From Symbiodinium natans (lineage: Eukaryota > Sar > Dinophyceae > Suessiales > Symbiodiniaceae), in assembly GCA_905221605.1 (NCBI GenBank), contig CAJNDS010001190.1, positions 1 through 29,446 on the forward strand: a stretch of DNA of 29,446 bases, given 5' to 3'. Below are positions 9,121-16,129 of the stretch, piece by piece. Numbering within the stretch: position 1 is the stretch's first letter; each line of letters opens with the position of its first letter. Below the pieces are notes generated by a model. The model was not told where the DNA came from. It saw nothing but the letters and a program-made list of their open reading frames with translations, and ran no database searches. A program made the translations under genes and the position numbers.

Positions 9121-9990
9121 CTACTCCGGGAGCTCGATATGGTCCGCCAGCAGCCAATCAGGATCGCTCAGCAATGCAGGCCACACCACATGCTCCGGGT
9201 CCTTGCCGATAACCACCTGGCGGATTGTGAGGCCGGCAGCCCAGGGGTACTGCGTGCGTCCGTAGCCCTTGAAGGCGGTAAAGTGTGAGTCTCCGGAAAG
9301 GGCTTCTGTGACAGGAGGCACGCGATGATTGCCCCGCACCGAGTAGCACATCCGAAGGTGGTGCTGAAAGGTCTCTACGTCCTTTCGTCCGCCATAGACT
9401 AAAATTCGTGTCTCCCCGCCCGTTGGGGCTGGCAGCAAAGAAGGCAGCCTAATGGGGCCCATGCAAACACAAGCCCGGAAGGTCGCATGGGCCTCGGAAA
9501 TTGCAATCTGGTAGGTGATGGTTCCTCCAGAGCCAAGGCCCATGAGATATGTGGGCAAGGAGATGCGAGGGCTCGCATCACGTTGGACGGCCAGTAGGAG
9601 CGGTAGAATTTCCATTGTATACACTGCCTTGGTCCAGGCAGCACCGTCAGGCAGCATCCAGGCAGGCGGTGAGCCTGCTTGTCCCGCCACAGGCCATGCG
9701 CAGGCAATGACGGCCTTTTTGAAAGCCAGGTTGCTCCACAGATACTCGATGGCCCCTTGCCAAGGCAGTGGGTGCATATTCTCCACATAGAAATGTCCAC
9801 AACCAGGGAGGAGAAGCACTATCGAGTTGGCTTCCCCTGCATCCGCACTCGGCCGGGATACAACAAAGGGGAGGGTTGAACTGCCATGGCTCGCCGTAAT
9901 CCAGGTGTTTTCACGCCCAGCTACGAGCGGAGGGGCGACCAATGGAGGAGGCTGCAGGTTCTCCAGGCCAAGGGGCTCTTGCACTGCCAT
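9121..9990 (-). CDS. Alpha/beta-hydrolase-like protein
   Basis: 289 aa from the ATG at 9990. The frame is open 40 codons further upstream without an ATG. It has the layout of a dienelactone-hydrolase or carboxylesterase type fold. An early strand and turn, VLLLPGCGHF, could form the oxyanion site. The nucleophile elbow is LMGLGSGGT (Ser in GSGG). The strand ILVYGGRKD ends in a likely acid, and SGDSHFTAF carries the likely catalytic His. The substrate is unknown and there is no signal peptide or membrane segment. It precedes the glycosyltransferase-like ORF on the same strand by about 490 nt. A GG-centred palindrome (10036-10051) lies in the open frame just upstream of the chosen start. I see no clear alignment with the other hydrolase-like ORF (6089-5397) beyond the shared motif order. 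Confidence 0.6.
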   Translation of the reverse strand: MAVQEPLGLENLQPPPLVAPPLVAGRENTWITASHGSSTLPFVVSRPSADAGEANSIVLLLPGCGHFYVENMHPLPWQGAIEYLWSNLAFKKAVIACAWPVAGQAGSPPAWMLPDGAAWTKAVYTMEILPLLLAVQRDASPRISLPTYLMGLGSGGTITYQIAISEAHATFRACVCMGPIRLPSLLPAPTGGETRILVYGGRKDVETFQHHLRMCYSVRGNHRVPPVTEALSGDSHFTAFKGYGRTQYPWAAGLTIRQVVIGKDPEHVVWPALLSDPDWLLADHIELPE

Positions 9991-10035
9991 GGCGAAGAAG
10001 AGGCAGCCTACCCAATTGATGGGGCAAGGTAGAGG

Positions 10036-10051
10036 AAGACTGGGCAGTCTT
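10036..10051. repeat. Perfect palindrome, 7-bp arms, GG centre
   Basis: AAGACTG / GG / CAGTCTT on the plus strand, about 46 bases upstream of the ATG of the 289-aa hydrolase-like ORF. Member of the GG-centred family. Confidence 0.8.
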
Positions 10052-10288
10052 GCCTGAGAGCCGTGCCGTCCAGCGCAAAGAATGTCACACAACAACAAGC
10101 TTGCTCCCAACTTCCCCTGACTCAGCTCCCTTCAGTTGGAGACTACATCAGCAGTATAACATGATCAATGGTTACAACTTTCCAAATCGGTCAAGACAAC
10201 AGCATGACATTACAGGAATGCCGCATGACCATGGATAACGACCGATGTACTAGGCCGCCGTTTGTTCCGTATTCGCACAAGGTCAGCG

Positions 10289-10981
10289 TTAGATGTCACT
10301 ATCCGAATGCCGATTGTCCTCAAGCAGATGCATGGTCTCGTCATCTAAATGCTCGAGAATGTCGGTAGCAATACGTTCATCGAGGAAGCACGCTACCCAC
10401 TCCAGAATGACGGCATTATCATTGGGGACAGCATCGGACATCGCTTGCAAAAGCAAATTGACTTTATCGGCAGTGAAACGCCATGCAAGCAAAAGATGCT
10501 GCTCCAAATGCGCTTTTATGAGGTAAATTGGAAAATCTTCCTGGCGATGCACAATGATTGGCCTGGCCCAGGCTAAAAGGGCATTCTGCTGTGGTCCAGG
10601 CGGACGTCTGAACATAGCCAGTAACGCCCCGTACTCCTGGGCAAGCTCGTTCCTCAAATCCTGCGAAAGATCTCGAAGGTGGTGTGCAAGCCAGGCACGA
10701 TGACCTCCAACAGAGTGCGCGAGTTCGGCCGCAGCAACCATGGCGAGGGTCCGTTGATTAGGACGTCCTTGGGCTGCCGAGGCATCGCGGATTCCTTGCA
10801 GTACGAGGAGCTTGGTGAGCGATATCCAGCCAGCACTACAAGTGTGGCCGTGGCCTTCGAGGATGGGCTCGCTGGAAAAGATCTCCGGGTGTTCGTAAGG
10901 GTAGCATCTTTCCCAGTCACTGTCGCCATCTCCATTGACAGCAGTGTAAAGGCTGCCACCAATGACCAACGAAGCAGCCAT
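10289..10981 (-). CDS. Hypothetical protein, 230 aa
   Basis: Starts at an ATG (10981) and is open for 230 codons with a sensible amino-acid composition. I do not recognise a family. The C-terminal half is predicted helical and rich in Leu, Ala and acidic residues. A segment near residues 140-175 (GALLAMF, RPIIVH, HLLLAW) resembles GAILVAL, NPLIIHE and KLLLAW in the 193-aa ORF at 16075-15494, with the same order and similar spacing. The two may be distant paralogues; this is weak and seen by eye only. About 120 nt upstream lies a spliced-leader-like relic (11114-11103). No signal peptide or transmembrane segment is evident. Confidence 0.5.
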   Translation of the reverse strand: MAASLVIGGSLYTAVNGDGDSDWERCYPYEHPEIFSSEPILEGHGHTCSAGWISLTKLLVLQGIRDASAAQGRPNQRTLAMVAAAELAHSVGGHRAWLAHHLRDLSQDLRNELAQEYGALLAMFRRPPGPQQNALLAWARPIIVHRQEDFPIYLIKAHLEQHLLLAWRFTADKVNLLLQAMSDAVPNDNAVILEWVACFLDERIATDILEHLDDETMHLLEDNRHSDSDI

Positions 10982-11151
10982 GCCGGGCAGTTAGTTCGGG
11001 GAGGGCAAGCGGGCGCCTGCTCCTGTGAGCCCTGGCGGCACAGAACAAGGGGGCAAGTTAGCGGGTAATACCATCACTCCTTTATGTTCGCGGCTGAGAG
11101 GGCTATGAGCCACAGGAACAAACTGTCAATCCATGCGGGGGACTAGGGCGT

Positions 11152-11171
11152 GTGAGTGCGGGCGCACTCAC
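11152..11171. repeat. Perfect palindrome, 9-bp arms, GG centre (copy 1)
   Basis: GTGAGTGCG / GG / CGCACTCAC. The flanks are shared with copy 2 to give a 25-bp identical repeat (11149-11173). Confidence 0.9.
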
Positions 11172-11382
11172 GTACCCAACATCAAATCACTCCCGCACCC
11201 TCACAAGATTCTCCGCAGGTAATACTCGGGAGCAAGGGAGCAACCCGAACGGGAGCTCCTGAGCCGCTTCACCGAGCCCCTGCTCGGAAATTGCGGTGAG
11301 GGGTCACTGCTCGTCAAACTTGTACAGAGAACGTAAATGGATCTACTGCCTTGAGAAGAGATGCAGGTTCCTACACCGCCGT

Positions 11383-11402
11383 GTGAGTGCGGGCGCACTC
11401 AC
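11383..11402. repeat. Perfect palindrome, 9-bp arms, GG centre (copy 2)
   Basis: Identical to the copy at 11152-11171, 231 bp away (25-bp repeat 11380-11404). On the minus strand it begins 15 bases after the stop of the weak ORF 12037-11417. It could therefore act as a 3' hairpin of that transcript, if that ORF is real. Confidence 0.9.
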
Positions 11403-11416
11403 GTGGCATGAGCAAC

Positions 11417-12037
11417 TCAACCGTCCTCCTCCACTTGCCCAGTGACTGGGGTCCTAGCCTGGCTAGAGGAGGGGAAGAGTATAGCATTGTTTCGCATTCG
11501 CGCGACACCCAAGTCCATCAATTCCGTAACATGAAGCTGCAATTTGAAATGGGTGCAGTTCACACGCACGACGGGCACAACACGCTGTGTACTGGCGAAG
11601 GTTGACGTCGATGTCACAAAACGCCTGCGCGATGCCCAAGCCCCGATGATACCTCCCCAGCGCCGACAAACAGCAGCCACTCTCGCGGTTTCCCTCAGGG
11701 ATGGGAGGGCAACCCTATAATTCTCGACTCCAGGAGCGACGTGAGGGAGGCGAGTATAACAACAACCCCAATTCGACTGTTGTTGCCGCCAGAGGTACAC
11801 TTGTGGAGGCTCGGAGAGGCCTTCGCGCGGCTCTATAATTAACCACAGGCTCAAGCACACAGTGCACGCATCAAAGAGGATACAACGCAATGCATCCAAT
11901 GGGCAGTCGTGAAGGTGTCTATCGCTGTGCCTGGAGGCGGGCCTACAGTAGGCCGACGTAGGGCTCAACTGCGAGACAATCACAAGCAGCGGAGCAAGAC
12001 GTTCCATATGGATTTGAGGGCTGGATGCCTCAACCAT
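11417..12037 (-). CDS. Possible hypothetical protein, 206 aa
   Basis: An open frame from the ATG at 12037 (open to about 12151 from a TTG). It fills the gap between its neighbours on the same strand and ends just before a palindrome. The product is rich in Arg, Ser and Cys and matches no family I know. Composition is less protein-like than in the neighbouring ORFs and overlapping frames are also open here, so it could be spurious or a decayed gene. Confidence 0.3.
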   Translation of the reverse strand: MVEASSPQIHMERLAPLLVIVSQLSPTSAYCRPASRHSDRHLHDCPLDALRCILFDACTVCLSLWLIIEPREGLSEPPQVYLWRQQQSNWGCCYTRLPHVAPGVENYRVALPSLRETARVAAVCRRWGGIIGAWASRRRFVTSTSTFASTQRVVPVVRVNCTHFKLQLHVTELMDLGVARMRNNAILFPSSSQARTPVTGQVEEDG

Positions 12038-12229
12038 GTCAGTGATGCCGAGGGGAAGGCGGTGGACTACCTCGGATCTACAGAGTTGACCTGAGCCAGC
12101 ACTGCACAGCACCCATGAAAAAGGCCCGCCAACACATTCCCTAGAATGCAAAACCGCGAAAGCAGTGTGAAACTGGAGAACGAGACCCTCATGCTTCCAA
12201 GGCCAAGCATTAGTGAAGGGGCGGGGTCC

Positions 12230-13630
12230 CTACTGCATTTTCAGAAGTATGTTTGCATTCGGAGCAAAAGCTCGGAGTACTGCCGACGCAGGACTCGCAA
12301 CTGCCCCTTGTGAGTCGGCCAGGACAAAAGATCGACACTCGAGGTGCCCACTGCGTTCTCTCATCGCTTGCACGCATTTGACCATCAACAGGGACACAGG
12401 CCAGCTACAAGAAGCCAAAACAGGGCAAGGTAGGTCATTCCAATCGCTTGGGTTGAGGAGCTGCAGGTGCCAGGACGGCCAGCCAACAGTGACGGGTGGA
12501 TGCGCAGCCCTTACAGCCAGGAGATCATTGTAGGCATATACAGTGAACGGTGTGCCCACCGGCCAATCTACCAGGGCACAGCACGGAGGGACAGGTAGGT
12601 GACTAAGTTGCGAAACAGCGAAGACCCCAAGGAGATCTGGCTGCAGGCGGTTCGGGCACAAAGCACATAAGGCAGGGAAAAGTTGAGTGGTAAGTTGGAG
12701 AGTATCCCCTTCAAGAGCTTCTTGTCGAAAGGGGGCAACGCACCAAACGATTTGAATCATACAACCTTGATGTTGAGTAACGCGCACAAGGGTGAGATTG
12801 GCAACAAGGCCAGCATACCTTACCCTACAACGAGAAGCTGCTTCACGGACTGACCAAGGGGCAGGCACGTGACGCTGCAAGGTGGACTGTGTGCGAGGCC
12901 ATAGACTGCCACAGTGGCCCTCTGCCTGCGGGTGAGGAGAATCCATTTGGGCAGGCCAATGATGCTCATGAGCAAGTCGCCCGCCCAGGAGCTGCCTTGC
13001 AGGAGTTTGATTGGCAAAGTCAGCTGTAAACGGTGAACGCAGTCGGAGGAAGCGGAGGCTCGCGAGTGGGAAGTCTCCAACTGCATGGACGTCGTAAGTG
13101 CATTCGTCAAGAGGCGTGACTCCAAAGAACGCTCCGGCGTGTTCCCCCGTGGGAATCGCAAAGAAGGGCATTCCCCTCAGACCTTCCAAGAGAAGTCGGA
13201 ACCAGTGCGAATTAACTGATGCAAGACAGGCCACAGACTGGATAGCCAATTGGCACCAATGAAGCATGTGCCAATGAAAGTCTAAGCCGCCCGAGACCTG
13301 GCCGATCTTTATTTCTTGTCTTATGCTCCAACTAAGCCAAGCCTGGAAGGCATCAGCGGCATTTTCAGTGCCATGAACACTCTGCAATGGCAGGGCAAGA
13401 ACAACCTTGATGTTGCAGAGATCCACAAGAAGGCGTTGCGCGACTGACGATGTCAGTCTTTGCACAGGGTCCTCTCCACCTCCGCAAAGAGGAATTAGAG
13501 GGTCATTGCCTAGGACCAGCGTCAAGGCCACCGGGGACAAATCCAAGGACAGAGCTTGCGGCAGAGCAAGAGTACGGGCGTACTCAAGCTGCCTTGGGTC
13601 GCTGTCAAGGCAATCTTCCTCTGTTGACAT
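12230..13630 (-). CDS. Hypothetical protein, about 466 aa, paralogue of the next ORF upstream
   Basis: Starts at the ATG at 13630 (MSTEEDCLD); the frame is open six codons further to a TTG. Not recognised as a known family. Its C-terminal third aligns by eye with the ORF at 15146-13794. Shared blocks are VDWPVGT, a Met/Leu-rich segment then RxRSGxLExRxFVL, a D/C-x-Q-G turn, and a final xxxxFxxxAxxLLK. The N-terminal halves share the start of a domain (LSLDLSP against FCLDLAP, then a conserved LG and PL). The two are therefore tandem duplicates that have diverged widely. Upstream, at 13711-13749, lie two spliced-leader-like relics in tandem. A GG-centred palindrome (13570-13585) falls inside codons for EYART near the N-terminus. 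Confidence 0.65.
   Translation of the reverse strand: MSTEEDCLDSDPRQLEYARTLALPQALSLDLSPVALTLVLGNDPLIPLCGGGEDPVQRLTSSVAQRLLVDLCNIKVVLALPLQSVHGTENAADAFQAWLSWSIRQEIKIGQVSGGLDFHWHMLHWCQLAIQSVACLASVNSHWFRLLLEGLRGMPFFAIPTGEHAGAFFGVTPLDECTYDVHAVGDFPLASLRFLRLRSPFTADFANQTPARQLLGGRLAHEHHWPAQMDSPHPQAEGHCGSLWPRTQSTLQRHVPAPWSVREAASRCRVRYAGLVANLTLVRVTQHQGCMIQIVWCVAPFRQEALEGDTLQLTTQLFPALCALCPNRLQPDLLGVFAVSQLSHLPVPPCCALVDWPVGTPFTVYAYNDLLAVRAAHPPVTVGWPSWHLQLLNPSDWNDLPCPVLASCSWPVSLLMVKCVQAMRERSGHLECRSFVLADSQGAVASPASAVLRAFAPNANILLKMQ
13570..13585. repeat. Perfect palindrome, 7-bp arms, GG centre
   Basis: GAGTACG / GG / CGTACTC on the plus strand, inside the N-terminal coding part of the 466-aa ORF. Member of the GG-centred family. 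Confidence 0.85.
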
Positions 13631-13710
13631 GCTCAAGTTGGGCCGCAAGGCAACGAGTCGTATAGTGTGGCGGCAGGAAAGTGACGTCGCGGGGCAGCCT
13701 CAGACTCCCA

Positions 13711-13749
13711 TGAGCCAAAGCACTACTACGCTAGTGTGAGCCAAAAGGC
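13711..13749 (-). other. Tandem pair of spliced-leader-like relics
   Basis: On the minus strand 13749-13737 reads GCCTTTTGGCTCA, the dinoflagellate spliced leader core with one base missing. A second copy, 13720-13711, reads CTTTGGCTCA and is preceded by CGTAG at the expected place of the leader's CCGTAG. The copies are 26 nt apart, close to the 22-nt leader length. Tandem relics are known from dinoflagellate genes that were re-inserted from trans-spliced mRNA more than once. They end about 80 nt before the ATG at 13630. Confidence 0.6.
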
Positions 13750-13793
13750 GGCAAGAAGGCGTTACCAATGCAGCAAAGCCAGCCGTCCTAGCA

Positions 13794-15146
13794 TCAAAGT
13801 AGGCTGTGGGAGGCGGAGACCAATCTAAACAGGTGACCTTCGAAGGTGAGGCACTTGTACTTAAGAAGCACCCTCGCATCCTCATGGAACGCTGTTTGGA
13901 TTTTGGTGCACGTGTCCGCAACAAAGCCCTGTTCATCGCAAAGTACGAAAGCCCGACTTTCAAGGTAACCACTCCGTTGCCGCATGTGTTGCACAATTAG
14001 TATTTGCAGCATTAGGACCGGCAGCATTGGATCGATTGTGAGATTGAGAGGGAGCATCCCATCAGGCGGATTGACAATACAGAGGCGCCTACTAAAGTAA
14101 GACCCTACCAGGACCGGATGCGCCTCTACCATGTGCTCAAAGGAGGGGAAGGCAACAGCAATAAAGACCGTGCCAACAGGCCAATCAACAAGAAAGCTGA
14201 CTAGAGGGACAGCAAAAGTCAGTCCCTGGACAACTACTTGGATTTGCACCAGATTGAGATCAAGTCGGAAGGCCATGTTTTCCAGGAGGAGCGGAAGAAG
14301 TTCAGCGCCTAGTTGGGTAGAGTCGAGGAGGTACCACTCTCCGTGCGTGTAGGGTGAGCAACACATGGTGTACTTGAGCATACATCCAAACTCGAGTCCA
14401 ACTTCAACGAGGACGAAGGTGGCGATTTGGCCAACGAAAGCACAGGTCGCACCAAGACCCTGTTCGTGAAAGGCGCAGGCCGTTTGGGTGGTGAACTGGT
14501 ACTCTTGCACTCGTGGCGCACCGGTGCCATTCTCGGCTGGGAGGGGCCCAGAGGGGCGTTTAAGAACGCCAGGCCAAAAACCATGGTGGGTGGCACGAGC
14601 AAGCAGGGTGGGAGGTGACCTTTGGTATGCGAGAAGAGGTGCATGAAGACGGAAAACAGGCAGACAGGACAGCGAGCTCAACCGAAGAAAAAACACCTCG
14701 TAGCTGCCCAGGGTGGTAGTGGCAATTCTGCAAGATGCATGCAATGTTACCGGGAGCGCAATTATATACGCCTGCCCGATGTGGCCAGCAAGTACATTAT
14801 GCCACGCCACACTCACCGAACCCATAGCGCGCAGAGTTTGCAACCCCCATTGCTGCCACTCAAGGCATCCGCATCCATCTATCTCCCTTAACTGGAGGGC
14901 AAGTCCCTTGGACCAACAGCGGTGGATAAGCTGGAGAGCAGCCCCAACCAATTCGGAGGACTTTACATCGGCATCCAAGTGTGCACGAATGGAGACCGTG
15001 CCAGCCAGCTGCATAATGCAAAAGGCGATACTGGACTCCACGGTGCAGAATTTGTTGTCATACGAGAAGAGGCAGGGCGAAGTATGGATGGAAGAGCCAA
15101 GAATCTTCCTAAGATGATCCGGCGCCAAATCCAGACAGAAGGCCAT
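13794..15146 (-). CDS. Hypothetical protein, 450 aa, paralogue of the next ORF downstream
   Basis: Starts at an ATG (15146, MAFCLDLAPD). No known family recognised. The C-terminal third matches the 466-aa neighbour (VDWPVGT, RQRSGYLESRAFVL, a final LLKYK). The protein also seems to contain an internal echo of its own start: MAFCLDL at residue 1 and MAFRLDL in the second half. Cys residues are common but form no clear zinc motif. On the minus strand 15194-15183 reads ATTTTGCTCAAG, 12 of the last 13 bases of the dinoflagellate leader with one G missing. It ends about 37 nt before the ATG, exactly where a leader relic would sit after retroposition of a trans-spliced mRNA. Confidence 0.65.
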   Translation of the reverse strand: MAFCLDLAPDHLRKILGSSIHTSPCLFSYDNKFCTVESSIAFCIMQLAGTVSIRAHLDADVKSSELVGAALQLIHRCWSKGLALQLREIDGCGCLEWQQWGLQTLRAMGSVSVAWHNVLAGHIGQAYIIALPVTLHASCRIATTTLGSYEVFFLRLSSLSCLPVFRLHAPLLAYQRSPPTLLARATHHGFWPGVLKRPSGPLPAENGTGAPRVQEYQFTTQTACAFHEQGLGATCAFVGQIATFVLVEVGLEFGCMLKYTMCCSPYTHGEWYLLDSTQLGAELLPLLLENMAFRLDLNLVQIQVVVQGLTFAVPLVSFLVDWPVGTVFIAVAFPSFEHMVEAHPVLVGSYFSRRLCIVNPPDGMLPLNLTIDPMLPVLMLQILIVQHMRQRSGYLESRAFVLCDEQGFVADTCTKIQTAFHEDARVLLKYKCLTFEGHLFRLVSASHSLL

Positions 15147-15493
15147 TGCGCGGGTTAAGGGTCAGTGCTCCCATAACGAGCGCTTGAGCAAAATAACTGT
15201 CACGCATGTGCCAACTATATTCGGATGGGGAGGGGTAGGTGATCACAATGTTAGCAGTGATCAAACAACGAAGCAAATAACAGAGGAGCACGTAAAGGTA
15301 CGAGTACCATAAGCGGCAATAAAGCCCACCGAGCACAAAGTACAAGGGGCAACCACACCCTCACTCAGTGGACACATTGGCACATAGCTCCACTGTCTGC
15401 GAACAGATGGCCAAAGTGAGGTGGGTCCAGCCAGGGGCATTAAAGCCAATAACGTGGCTCTGGATCTATTGTGTGAGAAGAAACAAGGTATGA
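15147..15493. other. Intergenic stretch with a spliced-leader relic
   Basis: Apart from the relic ATTTTGCTCAAG (minus strand, 15194-15183) I see no gene. Short frames here have no protein-like character. Confidence 0.5.
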
Positions 15494-16075
15494 CTACCAC
15501 GGCCAAAAGAAGTGATAGGGGAATTGTTCACACTCACACAGTTCACGGGCAATGACTGTTGCTCTTGGCGTTAAGACCTGGAGCAATGCCTCTACCCTAC
15601 CCCATCCAGTTTTGTGCCCGATTAAAGCCCCGACAACTCGTGAAGACCACTTGGGGGTCAAAGAAAAGTGCTCCGAAAGTGATTGGGCAAGCGCACGTTC
15701 TCCAACGCACGAGATGGCACGGAGATTTGGTGCACTTATTTTCCATAGCATTGACACGGTAGCGCGAGGTTGAGTGGCAGCGTCCAGCCTTGCAATGACT
15801 TCAATGAGAGTCCATGCAAGTAGGAGTTTTTCCTCATCCAGATCTTCGACAATCTCGTGAATGATCAGTGGATTACCAAAGGAGACGCCTCGATATAAAC
15901 GATCCTTATGGTACGGGGAAAGGGCTTCGTTCGACTTGCTTTCCTCTAAGAGAGCCACGAGGATCGCTCCCGCTGCAGCAGGGAGGACTGTGAGTTCGAA
16001 GTCAGCTGTGCTGGAATGACTACCAATGGCTTCATGGTAACGCCAAGCCAGGAGGCAGCGTGTGGCGGCCAGCAT
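15494..16075 (-). CDS. Hypothetical protein, 193 aa
   Basis: Starts at the ATG at 16075; the frame is open eight codons further to a GTG at 16099. No known family. Predicted mostly helical and Leu/Ala-rich, with an acidic helix (IVEDLDEEKLLLAW). A short run of matching blocks (GAILVAL, PLIIHE, KLLLAW) suggests distant relation to the 230-aa ORF at 10981-10289. It follows the RNase H/polymerase-like ORF by about 50 nt, so it is probably carried by the same element. Just upstream, minus strand 16118-16107 reads CCTTTGGCTCAG, which resembles the spliced-leader end. It also lies in a short frame that starts on the preceding stop (TGATG at 16129-16125), so either reading is possible. Confidence 0.5.
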   Translation of the reverse strand: MLAATRCLLAWRYHEAIGSHSSTADFELTVLPAAAGAILVALLEESKSNEALSPYHKDRLYRGVSFGNPLIIHEIVEDLDEEKLLLAWTLIEVIARLDAATQPRATVSMLWKISAPNLRAISCVGERALAQSLSEHFSLTPKWSSRVVGALIGHKTGWGRVEALLQVLTPRATVIARELCECEQFPYHFFWPW

Positions 16076-16124
16076 GTTTGGTTGTGCCCGGGCGTTCACA
16101 ACTGGTCTGAGCCAAAGGTGCCGC

Positions 16125-16129
16125 CATCA
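16125..16129 (-). promoter_or_regulatory. Stop/start overlap TGATG after the RNase H/polymerase-like ORF
   Basis: On the minus strand the TGA stop (16129-16127) overlaps an ATG (16127-16125). The frame it opens is only about 31 codons (MAAPLAQTS...). It fits the series of stop/start overlaps in the element but could be chance. Confidence 0.3.

Larger units (their letters stand above)
10982..11416. other. Gene-poor stretch with two identical palindromic repeats and a leader-like relic
   Basis: No supported ORF. It holds two copies of a 25-bp sequence (11149-11173 and 11380-11404), each centred on a 20-bp palindrome. On the minus strand, bases 11114-11103 read CTGTGGCTCATA, a poor match to the end of the dinoflagellate spliced leader. 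The sequence between the two palindromes (about 206 bp) is unrecognised. Confidence 0.6.

Noticed and set aside
13700-13996. 98-codon minus frame between the two paralogues
   Set aside because: It overlaps the C-terminal coding part of the 450-aa ORF and the leader relics; no protein-like signal.
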